From Pseudomonas sp. G.S.17 (GTDB taxonomy: Bacteria > Pseudomonadota > Gammaproteobacteria > Pseudomonadales > Pseudomonadaceae), in the NCBI RefSeq assembly GCF_038096165.1, contig NZ_CP151076.1:5081501-5145500 (forward strand): a stretch of DNA of 64,000 nucleotides, written 5' to 3'. The notes below the pieces were generated by a model. That model had not been told where the DNA came from and made no database searches. It saw only the letters and a program-made list of their open reading frames with translations. The position numbers and the translations under genes are program-made. Below are positions 51,936 to 64,000 of this stretch, one piece after another. Each line of letters opens with the position of its first letter. Position 1 is the stretch's first letter.

Positions 51936-53018
51936 CTACCTCAGTTTCAGTGTGGCAAGGCCGACCAACACGAGAATCACGGTGATGATCCAGAAACGGA
52001 CGATCACGCGCGGCTCGGGCCAGCCCTTGAGTTCAAAGTGGTGGTGGATCGGCGCCATGCGGAACACGCGACGACCGGTCAACTTAAAGGACGCAACCTG
52101 AATGACGACTGAAAGCGTTTCCATCACGAACACACCGCCCATGATGAACAGCACGATTTCCTGACGGACGATGACCGCGATGGTGCCCAATGCCGCACCC
52201 AGCGCCAGCGCGCCGACGTCGCCCATGAACACCTGGGCCGGATAGGTGTTGAACCAGAGGAAGCCAAGCCCGGCGCCAATCAGTGCGCCGCAGAACACGA
52301 TCAGCTCACCGGCGCCCGGTACGTACGGGATCAGCAGGTATTCAGCGAATTTCACGTTACCGGACAGGTAGCAGAAGATGCCCAGCGCGCCGCCAACCAG
52401 CACGGTCGGCAGAATCGCCAGACCATCCAGGCCATCGGTCAGGTTGACCGCGTTGCTGGAGCCGACGATGACGAAATAGGTCAGGACCACGAAGCCGATG
52501 CCCAGCGCGATACTCGCGTCCTTGAACATCGGGATGATCAGCGTGGTTTCCACTGCCGACGGCGCGGTCATATAAAGAAAGATCGCCGCGCACAGGCCGA
52601 ACACCGACTGCCAGAAATACTTCCAGCGGCTCGGCAAGCCTTTGGAGTTCTTCTCGATGACTTTGCGGTAATCGTCGATCCAGCCAATGCCGCCGAACAA
52701 CAGCGTAACGATCAACACCACCCAGACATACCGATTGGCCAAGTCGGCCCAGAGCAGCGTACTGATGGCGATGGACGACAGAATCAGCGCGCCACCCATG
52801 GTCGGCGTGCCGGATTTGGACAGGTGCGACTGCGGGCCGTCATTGCGCACGGACTGGCCGATCTGCCGCATCTGCAAGGTACGGATCATCCAGGGGCCGA
52901 GGCACAGGGAAAGCGACAATGCAGTGAGCACGCCGAGGATCCCGCGCAGGGTCAGGTATTGAAAGACCGCGAAGCCTTTGTGGAACTGTTGCAGATACTC
53001 GGCCAGCAGCAGCAGCAT
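51936..53018 (-). CDS. mraY: Phospho-N-acetylmuramoyl-pentapeptide transferase MraY
   Basis: 360 residues with about ten membrane segments. Signature motifs: [11 protein letters not shown], the Asp-rich [27 protein letters not shown] and the C-terminal [13 protein letters not shown]. It transfers phospho-MurNAc-pentapeptide to undecaprenyl phosphate to give lipid I. It shares one base with the murF stop. Confidence 0.97.
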   Translation of the reverse strand: MLLLLAEYLQQFHKGFAVFQYLTLRGILGVLTALSLSLCLGPWMIRTLQMRQIGQSVRNDGPQSHLSKSGTPTMGGALILSSIAISTLLWADLANRYVWVVLIVTLLFGGIGWIDDYRKVIEKNSKGLPSRWKYFWQSVFGLCAAIFLYMTAPSAVETTLIIPMFKDASIALGIGFVVLTYFVIVGSSNAVNLTDGLDGLAILPTVLVGGALGIFCYLSGNVKFAEYLLIPYVPGAGELIVFCGALIGAGLGFLWFNTYPAQVFMGDVGALALGAALGTIAVIVRQEIVLFIMGGVFVMETLSVVIQVASFKLTGRRVFRMAPIHHHFELKGWPEPRVIVRFWIITVILVLVGLATLKLR

Positions 53019-54388
53019 TAATGTTTCTCCAGGCTAGAACCGCACAGCGCGGCAACGACGTTTTCCATCGCCGCGCTACGCGAGCCTTTGATCAAGATAG
53101 TGGTTTGAGTGTCCTGCTCGGCGCCCAGCGCAGCGATCAGGTCGGTCTGATTGGCAAAATGGCGCGCATGCTCGCCGAACGCGTTGACGGCGTGAACCAT
53201 CAACGGACCAACGGCATAAAGTGCTGACACTTTGCCTGCAGCGTAAGCGCCGACATCGCGATGACCTTGTTCGGCCCAATCGCCCAGCTCACCGATGTCG
53301 CCTAGCACCAGCACGGTACGGCCGGTAAAACCGGTGAGGATGTCTACGGCGGCGTTCACCGACGTCGGGTTGGCGTTGTAGGTGTCATCAATGACCCGCA
53401 CGCCATTTGGAGCAATTTGCGCAACGGTCCGACCTTTGACTGGCTGCACGGTATTGAGACCGATGACGATCCCGTCCAGAGTGACGCCCAGGGCATGCGC
53501 CGCAGCGGCGGCGGCCAGAGCGTTACCAACGTTGTGCACGCCAAGCAGATTGAGCTGCACCCGCGCCGAGCCCAACGGGCTTTGCAGGGTGAAACCCGGG
53601 CAGCCGCGAGCGTCCAGCTTGAGGTCCCGAGCATGGAAGTCGGCCGTTGCGTCAGCGACAGCAAAGCTGATCACCTGACGCTTGCCGGCACGGGCGCTCC
53701 ATATCTGGAATGCTTTGTCTTCTTTATTCAGCACCGCAATGCCGAAGTTATCGAGCCCTTCGAGAATCTCGCCCTTGGCCTCGACAATCTTGTCCGGCCC
53801 GCCGAACTCACCGACATGGGCGGTTCCTGCGTTGGTGATCAGCGCGACATGCGGCTTGGTCAGGCTGACGGTGAAAGCGATTTCGCCCAGACGCGATGCG
53901 CCCAGCTCGATGACGGCCGCCGCGTATTGCGGGGCCAGTTCGAGCAGGGTCAGCGGCACGCCCAGTTCGTTATTCAGATTGCCACGCGTCGCCAGAACCG
54001 GCCCACGGGTGCGCAGGATGCTGGCGAGCATCTCTTTGACGGTGGTCTTGCCGCTGGAACCGGTAATCGCAGCCACTGGCTTGTCGACAAACGCGTTGCG
54101 GTTCATGGCACCCAGTTGCGCCAGTGCCTTGCGGGTATCCAGCACGACCAGTTGCGGCAAGGCCGAACCGGCAACTTCGCGCTCGACCAAGGCGCCAACG
54201 GCACCCTTGGCAGCGACTTGGTCCAGATAATCGTGACCGTCAAAGCGCGGACCAGTCAAAGCCACGAACAGCTGACCCGGCACAATCGCTCGGCTGTCGA
54301 TGCTGACGCCGTCGAACGTGCAATCGCCGCCAACCTGACGGGCGTCGAGGGCGGCAATCGCTTCGTTAAATGAAAGCGGCTTAAGCAT
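53018..54388 (-). CDS. murF: UDP-N-acetylmuramoyl-tripeptide-D-Ala-D-Ala ligase MurF
   Basis: 456 residues. The N-terminal substrate domain ([19 protein letters not shown]) is followed by the P-loop [19 protein letters not shown] and a C-terminal domain with [13 protein letters not shown]. It adds D-Ala-D-Ala. ATG 54388 gives [15 protein letters not shown] and overlaps murE by 8 bp; the longer frame upstream is rejected. Confidence 0.96.
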   Translation of the reverse strand: MLKPLSFNEAIAALDARQVGGDCTFDGVSIDSRAIVPGQLFVALTGPRFDGHDYLDQVAAKGAVGALVEREVAGSALPQLVVLDTRKALAQLGAMNRNAFVDKPVAAITGSSGKTTVKEMLASILRTRGPVLATRGNLNNELGVPLTLLELAPQYAAAVIELGASRLGEIAFTVSLTKPHVALITNAGTAHVGEFGGPDKIVEAKGEILEGLDNFGIAVLNKEDKAFQIWSARAGKRQVISFAVADATADFHARDLKLDARGCPGFTLQSPLGSARVQLNLLGVHNVGNALAAAAAAHALGVTLDGIVIGLNTVQPVKGRTVAQIAPNGVRVIDDTYNANPTSVNAAVDILTGFTGRTVLVLGDIGELGDWAEQGHRDVGAYAAGKVSALYAVGPLMVHAVNAFGEHARHFANQTDLIAALGAEQDTQTTILIKGSRSAAMENVVAALCGSSLEKH

Positions 54389-55843
54389 GCGCGACCTCCC
54401 AGACAGCCAGTGCTTTTTCGGCTTCTTCCAGATCGGAGAACGCCAGGCGCTGGCCGTGGATTTCCTGATAGTCCTCGTGACCTTTGCCCGCCAGCACAAT
54501 CACATCGTCGGCATTGGCGCTGGCGATAATTTCACTGATCGCCGGGCCGCGACCTTCAACGAAGCGCACGCTGTCGGCGTCGGTGAAGCCCGCGCGGATG
54601 TCAGTGAAGATCTGCTCTGGCGCTTCGCTGCGTGGGTTGTCATCGGTGACCAGCACGCTGTCGGCCAGACGCTCGACCACTTCGGCCATCAACGGACGCT
54701 TGCCGCGATCACGATCACCGCCACAACCGAACAGGCACAGCACCCGGCCTTTGGCGTGCGGGCGCAATGCAGTCAGAACTTTTTCCAGCGCGTCCGGCGT
54801 ATGGGCGTAATCGACCACCACCAACGGCTTGGCGCCGCCACCCAAACGCTGCATGCGGCCAATCGGCCCTTCAAGCTGCGGCAACACTTTGAGAATTTCG
54901 TCCAGCGCGTAATCCAGACCCAGCAATGCGCCGACCGCAGCCAGCACGTTGCTCAGATTGAAACGGCCCAACAGGCTGCTGCGCAACAGATGCTCGCCTT
55001 GCGGCGTCACCAGTGTGGCGCGCACGCCGTCGTCGTCGAAACGCGCTTCCCGGCAGAACAGGTAGGCGCCGGAGTCTTCGAGGCTGTAGGTGATCAGGCG
55101 TGATTCATGTTTGTCCGCCGCCAGCTTGCGCCCGAAATCGTCGTCCAGGTTCAGTACCCGGCAACGCAGGTCGGCCCAGGCAAACAGCTTGGCCTTGGCA
55201 TCGCCATAGGCCTGCATGGTGCCGTGATAATCCAGATGATCGCGGGACAGGTTGGTCAGCACGGCGACATCAAAGGCCAGCGCTGTGGCACGACCCTGAT
55301 CCAGACCGTGGGAAGACACTTCCATGGCCACCGCGCGCGCACCGGCTTTTTTCAGGTCAGTCAGCGTCGCCTGCACGGAAATCGGGTCTGGCGTGGTATG
55401 GCGGCCACTTTGCAGCGCGCCATAGAAACCAGTGCCTAGCGTGCCGACGATGCCGCAATGCTGACCGAGCAGGTCCAGCGCCTGGGCCACCAGCTGGGTA
55501 ACGCTGGTCTTGCCATTGGTGCCGGTGACACCCACCAGATTCAGGCTGCGGCTCGGATCGCCATAAAAACGTCCGGCGATATCCGACAGCTGCGCCGCGA
55601 GGCCTTTGACCGGAATCAGCGGCACGTCGGTGATCGGCAGAACCGTAGCGCCTTCAACTTCATAGGCGACCGCCGCTGCGCCGCGCTTCAAGGCGTCGGC
55701 AATGTGATCGCGACCGTCGAACTTGCCACCCGGCACGGCGAGAAACAGGTCGCCGCCGCGCACATTGCGGCTGTCGAGGGTCAACTCGCGAATCATCAGA
55801 TCGTGGTCGGCGTGGGCGAAAATCTTGTTCAGGCTGGAAGACA

Positions 55844-55844
<1 letters not shown>
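54381..55844 (-). CDS. murE: UDP-MurNAc-tripeptide ligase MurE
   Basis: 487 residues. LTLDSRNVRGGDLFLAVPG at the N-terminus, P-loop VGVTGTNGKTSVTQL, and DNPRSEAPEQIF, the DNPR motif that selects meso-diaminopimelate. ATG 55844 has AAGGAGGG upstream and shares bases with the ftsI stop; TTG 55847 is an unlikely alternative. Confidence 0.96.
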
Positions 55845-57866
<2,022 letters not shown>

Positions 57867-57870
<4 letters not shown>

Positions 57871-58814
57871 TTGAGCTTCTCCGCTACGCGCATGACGGCG
57901 CTGCGCGAGCGCGGATTGGCCTTGGTCTCGACATCGGAGGCGAACTGCGCCTTGCCGTGAATCTTGATTTTCGGATCGAACGCCTTGAACTGGATCGGCA
58001 GGTCACGGGGCATGTTGTCAGCTTCGCCCTTGGCGAGCTTGCGCATGAACAGCTTGACGATGCGGTCTTCCAGGGAGTGAAAGCTGATCACCACCAGACG
58101 GCCGCCGATTTCGAGTACGTCCAGCGCGGCTTCGAGGCCTGCTTCAAGATCGCCCAGTTCGTTGTTTACATGGATGCGCAAACCCTGAAAGGCGCGCGTC
58201 GCAGGATTCTTGCCCTTCTCCCAGGCCGGATTGGCGACCTTGAGCACTTCAGCCAGATCGGCGGTGCGCTCGAAAGGCTGCACTTCACGACGCGCGACGA
58301 CCGCAGCCGCCATGCGCTTGGAAAAACGCTCTTCGCCATATTCCTTGAAGACACGGGCGATTTCTTCGACCGGCGCGGTGGCGATGAACTCGGCAGCACT
58401 GACGCCGCGAGTCGGGTCCATGCGCATGTCCAGCGGACCGTCGTTCATGAAACTGAAGCCGCGTTCAGGATCGTCCAGCTGCGGCGAAGACACGCCCAGG
58501 TCGAGCAGGACGCCGCTGACTTTGCCCTCAATCCCGCGGCTTTGAGCTTCGGAACCCAGTTCGGCAAAGCTGCGCTGCACAATAACAAAGCGGCCGTCTT
58601 CGGCCGCTAGCGATTGCCCGGTGGCAATTGCCTGGGGATCTTTGTCGAACCCTAGCAATCGGCCATCAGGCCCCAGCTTCTGCAATATGAGGCGGCTATG
58701 TCCGCCACGCCCGAAGGTTCCGTCCAGATAGCAGCCATCGGCGCGCACCGCGAGAGCCTCGACGGCTTCTTCGAGCAGTACGGTGATGTGGGTAAAGCTG
58801 CTAGTCATAGTCAC
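57867..58814 (-). CDS. rsmH: 16S rRNA m4C1402 methyltransferase RsmH
   Basis: 315 residues. [13 protein letters not shown] at the N-terminus, SAM motif [16 protein letters not shown] and the C-terminal [16 protein letters not shown]. It methylates C1402 of 16S rRNA, the same nucleotide that RsmI (also in this window) 2'-O-methylates. The start is GTG 58814, giving GTGA overlap with mraZ; ATG 58808 is the alternative. Confidence 0.95.
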
Positions 58815-59266
58815 AGGATCAAGTCACGTAATTCATCAGGCATCGCGCCAGGTTTTTGAATGGCCGCCAGATCCGCATCAGCAAGAGCGTTCCAGGCGTC
58901 CTCGTCCCACAATTGAAACTTATTGAGCTGGCCAACTAACATCACGCGCTTATCCAACTTGGCATAATCGCGAAGACGCGGTGGCACCAGAAAACGCCCA
59001 CTGCCATCAAGTTCCAGATCGACAGCGTTACCGATCAAAAGCCTTTGAAGACGCCGGTTTTCCTCGCGAAACGTCGCGAGATCTCGCAACTTGGCTTCAA
59101 TCAGTTCCCATTCAGAAAGCGGGTAAAGACATAAGCAAGGGTCAACAGCGTCAATGGTTACGATCAATTGCCCGGCGCTACGCGAATCCAACTCGTCACG
59201 GTACCGACTCGGCATAGCGAGACGGCCTTTTGCATCGAGATTGATCGCATTGGCACCACGAAACAC
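58811..59266 (-). CDS. mraZ: Transcriptional regulator MraZ
   Basis: 151 residues, two AbrB-like SpoVT/MraZ domains with [16 protein letters not shown] and [16 protein letters not shown]. The start is GTG 59266, which yields the classical [10 protein letters not shown]-terminus and has GGAG at a good distance; the TTG five codons earlier lacks this. MraZ is a ring-shaped DNA-binding repressor of its own dcw promoter. Three repeat sites lie 41-66 bp upstream. Confidence 0.94.
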   Translation of the reverse strand: MFRGANAINLDAKGRLAMPSRYRDELDSRSAGQLIVTIDAVDPCLCLYPLSEWELIEAKLRDLATFREENRRLQRLLIGNAVDLELDGSGRFLVPPRLRDYAKLDKRVMLVGQLNKFQLWDEDAWNALADADLAAIQKPGAMPDELRDLIL

Positions 59267-59306
59267 AGGCGCATTCTCCAAATACTAACTTTTTGCGCTG
59301 AAAAAA

Positions 59307-59332
59307 CCCACTTCACGCCACTTTCTGCCACT
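59307..59332 (-). promoter_or_regulatory. MraZ-box array (three repeats at 10-bp spacing)
   Basis: On the minus strand AGTGGC, AGTGGC and AGTGGG start exactly 10 bp apart. MraZ of E. coli binds direct repeats of TGGGN spaced by 5 nt, a 10-bp period, at its own promoter. The array lies just after the -10 element at 59345-59340, a position suited to autorepression. Confidence 0.75.
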
Positions 59333-59339
59333 TGTGCAC

Positions 59340-59369
59340 ACTATAGGAACGCGCCCACCACACCGTCAA
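59340..59369 (-). promoter_or_regulatory. dcw cluster promoter (Pmra)
   Basis: On the minus strand TTGACG (59369-59364), an 18-bp spacer and TATAGT (59345-59340) form a good sigma-70-type promoter. Transcription would start near 59333, overlapping the MraZ repeats. No other element of note in 59370-59575 apart from a hairpin without U-tract downstream of rnpB (about 59541-59562). Confidence 0.75.
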
Positions 59370-59575
59370 GGCACGGTCCTAAGGAAAACCCTTACATTAC
59401 TGAGATTTAGGAGTGGTTTCGGATGAGAAGCGGTAATTTTGCGAGGGTTCTTTCAGATATTTCCGACACAGCTCAGGGAGCTACGCGCAGAAGTTAATGT
59501 GTTTTATTAAGTTTAAGATTTTTTCGGTATTACGAGGGGTGTTGTGCGGTTGAAACGCACAAGGGGGGAAAAGGT

Positions 59576-59933
59576 GGAGAGTCGATCTGTAAGCCGGGTT
59601 CTGTCGAGGACAGTCATTCCTCTACGACGGCCGTCACCGGACGTCTTTAGCAACCTACCCGGTTCCAGCGCGGGCCACGCCTAGGAACCCTATTTGGTCT
59701 TGCTCCGAGTGGGGTTTACCTTGCCACGAACTGTTGCCAGACGCGCGGTGCGCTCTTACCGCACCTTTTCACCCTTACCGGCACCGAAGTGCTTAGGCGG
59801 TTATTTTCTGTGGCACTTTCCGTAGGCTCGCGCCTCCCAGGTGTTACCTGGCACTCCGCCCTATGGAGCCCGGACTTTCCTCCCCCCCTTAATTGCGAAC
59901 AATAAGAGGCAGCGACTGTCCAATCGACTCTCC
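59576..59933 (-). ncRNA. rnpB: RNase P RNA (M1 RNA)
   Basis: On the minus strand the RNA begins GGAGAGTCGATTGGACAGTC and ends ...AGATCGACTCTCC, so the two ends pair as in helix P1. The opening GGACAGTCGC, the internal GAGGAAAGTCCGGGCTCC and the distal ACAGAACCCGGCTTA segment are universally conserved in bacterial RNase P RNA. Length about 358 nt. It processes tRNA 5' ends. Boundaries are accurate to a few bases. It lies between mraZ and rsmI, as in other pseudomonads. Confidence 0.95.
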
Positions 59934-60027
59934 GCCGCCAAGGTTAGCGGCACGAGTGCCTGAGAACAAGCTTTAAAAAGTCCTGAGCTCAATCACTTAG
60001 CGCACATTCAGGGCAAAGCGACGCGCC

Positions 60028-60900
60028 CTACTCGCCTTTTTGCTTGTCCAGCGCCACCTGATAGAGCAGGTTTTTGCGTACCCCGGTAATTTCCGCCGCC
60101 AGTGCGGCCGCCCGCTTGAGGGGCATTTCCTGTAGCAACAGATCCAGAATTCGCCGCGCCTCAGTACCAATCACGTCCTCACCTTCAGGCTCGCTCCAAC
60201 CGGCGACCAATACCACGCACTCGCCGCGCTGCTGATTGCTGTCGCCTTCCACAAATGCTCTCAATTGCGACAAGGGCAGGCCTTTGAGGGTTTCAAATGT
60301 TTTCGTCAGCTCACGGGCCAGCAATGCCGGACGCTCCGGCCCGAATACCAGCTCAAGATCCTGCAGGCACTCAAGAATCCGGTGCGGCGCTTCATAGAAG
60401 ATCAGCGTGCGCGGTTCTTCCTTGAGCAATTCCAGACGCGCCCTGCGCCCTACGGCCTTGGCGGGCAGGAATCCCTCGAAGATAAAACGATCCGACGGCA
60501 AACCGGCCGCTGACAGCGCGGCAATCAATGCACAAGCGCCAGGTACCGGAACCACCTTGATGCCAGCCGCTCGCGCCTGACGAACCAGGTGATATCCCGG
60601 ATCGGAGATCAGCGGCGTACCGGCATCGGAAATCAGCGCGACGTCATCGCCGGCCAGCAAGCGTGCGATGAAGCGACTGCCTTCATCGCGTTCGTTATGC
60701 TCGTGGCAGGCAGCCAGCGGCGTCGGAATGCCGAAGTGCTGCATCAGTCGCAATGAATGACGCGTATCTTCGGCAGCGATCAGGGCGACGTCGCGCAACA
60801 CCTTCAAAGCCCGCACGCTCATGTCATCCAGATTGCCGATAGGCGTGGCCACTACATAAAGCGAGCCCGCAGCGGAATTCGAAGCAACGTCAGCAGTCAA
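60028..60900 (-). CDS. rsmI: 16S rRNA 2'-O-ribose methyltransferase RsmI
   Basis: 290 residues of the tetrapyrrole methylase fold: SLYVVATPIGNLDDMSVRAL, LIAAEDTRHSLRL, ALISDAGTPLISDPGY. It methylates the ribose of C1402 of 16S rRNA, complementing RsmH. The start appears to be TTG 60900 with GAGG eight bases upstream; the only downstream alternatives would cut into the conserved ATPIGN motif. Confidence 0.93.
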   Translation of the reverse strand: MTADVASNSAAGSLYVVATPIGNLDDMSVRALKVLRDVALIAAEDTRHSLRLMQHFGIPTPLAACHEHNERDEGSRFIARLLAGDDVALISDAGTPLISDPGYHLVRQARAAGIKVVPVPGACALIAALSAAGLPSDRFIFEGFLPAKAVGRRARLELLKEEPRTLIFYEAPHRILECLQDLELVFGPERPALLARELTKTFETLKGLPLSQLRAFVEGDSNQQRGECVVLVAGWSEPEGEDVIGTEARRILDLLLQEMPLKRAAALAAEITGVRKNLLYQVALDKQKGE

Positions 60901-61184
60901 AGCGCAGACCTCATTTGGTTACCCTTGATGGGTGAAGAGTCCGCATTGTACAGACTACGACTCCACTGCATGGGTAGCGTGCTCAAGGAAGAACCTGAAA
61001 AAGGATGGAAAATTAATGAGATGCATCGCGATTCGCTATTTAAACACCCGCACATCCGCCGCTTTGGCTGTTAAAAAGCCCGTTCGGCAATCTATATCAC
61101 CGCTTTAACGCCATCGACGTCGCACCCTTGCCAGCGCTTGGGTACAATTCCCCGCTAATTTGCTCGAGTATCAGGAACATACAC

Positions 61185-62999
61185 ATGATCGCTTGCCTGC
61201 GGCTGTTCTCTGCCCTCTGCCTCGCTGCCCTGTTGGCGGCTTGTGCCAGCTCGCCTTCGTCCAGCCTTGGCGAACTTCCACGTACCCCTGATGCCAGTAT
61301 CGAGCAATTGCTCGACCAGGCTGCACAGGCGAAAACTCCGGACCAGGCTGCCTTGCTGAGACTCAGCGCGGCGGATCTGGCCAGCCGGCAGAATGATCCA
61401 GGTCGCGCCGCGCAGATTCTCGCGCAGGTAAAGCTGGAACTGCTCAAGCCGGGCCAACAGGTTTATGCCAGCACATTGGCCGCCGAACTGGCGATGGGCC
61501 GTAATCAGCCCAAGGCTGCACTTACCGCACTGAACCACCCAAGCCTGCAACGCCTCGGCGAGTTGTCTGTCGAGCAGCAAGTACGCACCCACACGGTTCG
61601 GGCGCGAGCACTGGAAGCTGACGGCCAGACCATGGCCGCGATCAGCGAACGTGTCTTCGTCGGCCCGCTGCTGCAAGGCGCCGAGCTGAGCGCCAACAAC
61701 GATGCCATCTGGGCATTGGTTGCCGCGCTGCCGCCTGAGCAACTGCAAAGCACTGCCAACGATGACGTCGGTGGCTGGCTGAGCCTGGCGCGCGCCGTCA
61801 AAGGTGCCGGCACGCTGGAGCAGCAACAGGCTGCCATCGACAACTGGAAAGCACAGAATCCAAAGCACCCGGCCGCCGTGCAGTTGCCCGCCACACTGGC
61901 GCAACTGCGCGCATTGACCAGCGAACCGCTGACCAAAATCGCCCTGCTGCTGCCCCAGGAAGGCCCGTTGGCGGCAGTTGCCAAGGCGCTGCGCGAAGGC
62001 TTCATGGCCGCGCACTACCAGGCGCAGCAAGCCGGTCAGAACCCGCCTTCGATTCAAGTCTTCGACAGCTCGCGCCTGACCTCCATGGACGAGTTCTACC
62101 GCCAGGCCAAAGCCGCTGGCGTGCAACTGGTGGTCGGCCCGCTGGAAAAACCACTGGTCAAGCAACTCAACGGCCGCGAGCAATTGCCAATCACCACCCT
62201 GGCGCTGAATTACAGCGACGCCGGTGCTGAAGGCCCGCCGCAACTGTTCCAGTTCGGCCTTTCCGCAGAAGACGAAGCCCGTGAAGTGGCACGTCGTGCC
62301 TGGGCTGACGGCAAGCGCAGCGCTGTTGCCATGGTACCCAAAGGCGAATGGGGCGACCGTGTACTGGAAGCTTTCCGTCAGAGCTGGCAGGCCAAGGGCG
62401 GTACATTGATTGCTGCCGAACACGTTGATCAGCCGGTTGCGCTTGCCCAGCAAGTCGCCGAACTGTTCCAGCTGCGCAATAGCGAAGGTCGCGCCAAACG
62501 CCTGCAAAGCACCGTAGGTACCGATGTCGCTGCGCAACCGTCGCGCCGCCAGGACATTGATTTCATGTTCCTCGCCGCCACACCGCAGCAGGCCCAGCAG
62601 ATCAAGCCAACCATGGTTTTCCAGTACGCTGGCGACGTTCCGGTCTATGCCACTTCGCACCTGTTCACCAACAGCAACGATCAGGCGCAGTACATGGACC
62701 TCAACGGCGTGCGTTTCTGTGAAACCCCTTGGTTGCTCAACGCCAATGACCCGCTGCGCCAGCAAGTGATCGCCCAATGGCCGCAGGCTGCCGGCAGCCT
62801 GGGCCGTCTCTACGCCATGGGTGTCGACGCTTATCGTCTGGCGCCACGCCTGAGCCAACTCAAGACCCTGCCAGAAAGCCGTATCGACGGCCTCTCCGGC
62901 AGCCTGAGCATGAACCCGGGTCGTCGTATCGAACGTCAATTGCCTTGGGCCGAATTCGTTGATGGCAAAATCCAGCGCCTGCCGGACACTGCCCCCTGA
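61185..62999 (+). CDS. lpoA: Penicillin-binding protein activator LpoA (LppC family lipoprotein)
   Basis: 604 residues. Lipoprotein signal with lipobox LAAC (about residues 16-19), an N-terminal TPR-like helical domain and a C-terminal periplasmic-binding-protein-like domain (KIALLLPQEGPLAAVAKALR onwards). LpoA is an outer-membrane lipoprotein that stimulates PBP1A. ATG 61185 has AGGA upstream; an earlier in-frame ATG would bury the signal peptide. The 284-bp region before it (60901-61184) shows no other gene. Confidence 0.9.
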   Translation: MIACLRLFSALCLAALLAACASSPSSSLGELPRTPDASIEQLLDQAAQAKTPDQAALLRLSAADLASRQNDPGRAAQILAQVKLELLKPGQQVYASTLAAELAMGRNQPKAALTALNHPSLQRLGELSVEQQVRTHTVRARALEADGQTMAAISERVFVGPLLQGAELSANNDAIWALVAALPPEQLQSTANDDVGGWLSLARAVKGAGTLEQQQAAIDNWKAQNPKHPAAVQLPATLAQLRALTSEPLTKIALLLPQEGPLAAVAKALREGFMAAHYQAQQAGQNPPSIQVFDSSRLTSMDEFYRQAKAAGVQLVVGPLEKPLVKQLNGREQLPITTLALNYSDAGAEGPPQLFQFGLSAEDEAREVARRAWADGKRSAVAMVPKGEWGDRVLEAFRQSWQAKGGTLIAAEHVDQPVALAQQVAELFQLRNSEGRAKRLQSTVGTDVAAQPSRRQDIDFMFLAATPQQAQQIKPTMVFQYAGDVPVYATSHLFTNSNDQAQYMDLNGVRFCETPWLLNANDPLRQQVIAQWPQAAGSLGRLYAMGVDAYRLAPRLSQLKTLPESRIDGLSGSLSMNPGRRIERQLPWAEFVDGKIQRLPDTAP

Positions 63000-63370
63000 T
63001 GCAAGGCGGCACCGGCAAGCAAGCAGGGCGCGAGGCTGAGGCCAGCGCCCTGCTGTATTTACAGCAGCAGGGAATGCAGCTGATTGCACAAAATTGGTTA
63101 TGTAAACGAGGCGAGCTCGATCTGGTCATGCTCGACGGAGATACAGTAGTATTCGTCGAAGTTCGCTACCGGCGCCATTCCGGCTGGGGCGGAGCGTTGC
63201 ACAGTGTGGATTTTCGCAAGCAGCAAAAAGTCATTCTGGCGGCACAGCTGTTTTTGCAACACCAAACGCGCTGGGCGGATTCGCCCTGCCGCTTTGACGT
63301 AGTGGCCATCGAAGGCGAACCGGGCTCCGGCGCTCCTCTGAACTGGCTTAAAAGCGCTTTCGACAGCTGA
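62999..63370 (+). CDS. yraN: UPF0102 / YraN endonuclease-like protein
   Basis: 123 residues. GREAEASALLYLQQQGMQLI, then NWLCKRGELDLVMLDGDTVVFVEVRYR, the PD-(D/E)xK-type core conserved in YraN. The ATG shares the A of the lpoA TGA stop (TGATG), so translation is coupled. The biochemical role is poorly known. Confidence 0.9.
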   Translation: MQGGTGKQAGREAEASALLYLQQQGMQLIAQNWLCKRGELDLVMLDGDTVVFVEVRYRRHSGWGGALHSVDFRKQQKVILAAQLFLQHQTRWADSPCRFDVVAIEGEPGSGAPLNWLKSAFDS

Positions 63371-63398
63371 GTTGCAATGCCTGCAATGCCGACTCTGA

Positions 63399-64000
<602 letters not shown>

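Noticed and set aside
59541-59562. Hairpin GTGCG...CGCAC downstream of rnpB considered as its terminator
   Set aside because: No U-tract follows on the minus strand, so termination there cannot be supported.
61128-61148. TTGCCA and TACAAT considered as a promoter for lpoA
   Set aside because: The two hexamers are only 9 bp apart, too close for a sigma-70 promoter.
61155-63089. 644-codon open frame opposite lpoA and yraN
   Set aside because: Antisense shadow; both plus-strand genes are full length with clear signal and motifs.

Overview
The window is a stretch of Pseudomonas chromosome, most likely from the P. fluorescens group. This is inferred from the gene order, the moderately GC-rich DNA and the many REP/REPIN-type intergenic palindromes. 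As I remember it, the order largely follows P. aeruginosa PA4367 (bifA) to PA4425 (gmhA). Genes are densely packed, and I see no tRNA, insertion sequence, prophage or CRISPR array.

Region 1 (1-16764): the 3' part of a c-di-GMP phosphodiesterase (BifA-like); an imelysin lipoprotein gene with a Fur-like box; a three-gene type VI secretion cassette (DUF4123 adaptor, large VasX/BTH_I2691-type membrane toxin, membrane-anchored putative immunity protein); a second imelysin operon (di-heme oxidoreductase, imelysin, DUF1513), also behind a Fur-like box; and a MexVW-like RND pump lacking its own outer-membrane channel. The cassette sits between two iron-linked imelysin loci. Its toxin tip and the start of the immunity gene are AT-rich, unlike the DNA on either side.

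Region 2 (16765-25098): a tandem array of a 121-bp REPIN unit, then the ColRS envelope-stress locus. The ColRS two-component system, a methyltransferase, an InaA/WapQ-type LPS kinase and a small exported protein lie on the minus strand, with a PAP2-type phosphatase divergent to colR. Two near-perfect ColR-box-like sequences precede the methyltransferase operon and the phosphatase gene. groES-groEL follow, with a sigma-32-like promoter, then fxsA.

Region 3 (25099-41254): housekeeping genes, including a HugZ-like heme protein, a DUF481 outer-membrane protein, an alkyltransferase-like repair protein, AmpG, MscS, YajQ, PanE, an orphan PAS histidine kinase, a cobalamin adenosyltransferase, a Nudix/thiamine-phosphate-synthase-like fusion, a glutathione transferase, ArgJ, SecA and the helicase loader DciA.

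Region 4 (41483-59370): the complete minus-strand division and cell wall (dcw) cluster, transcribed mraZ-rsmH-ftsL-ftsI-murE-murF-mraY-murD-ftsW-murG-murC-ddlB-ftsQ-ftsA-ftsZ-lpxC. Most genes overlap by a few bases. A sigma-70-type promoter and three 10-bp-spaced MraZ-box-like repeats lie upstream of mraZ, and a terminator follows lpxC.

Region 5 (59576-64000): RNase P RNA, rsmI, lpoA, yraN and the 5' part of gmhA. REPIN-like palindromes fill most of the gaps between convergent genes.
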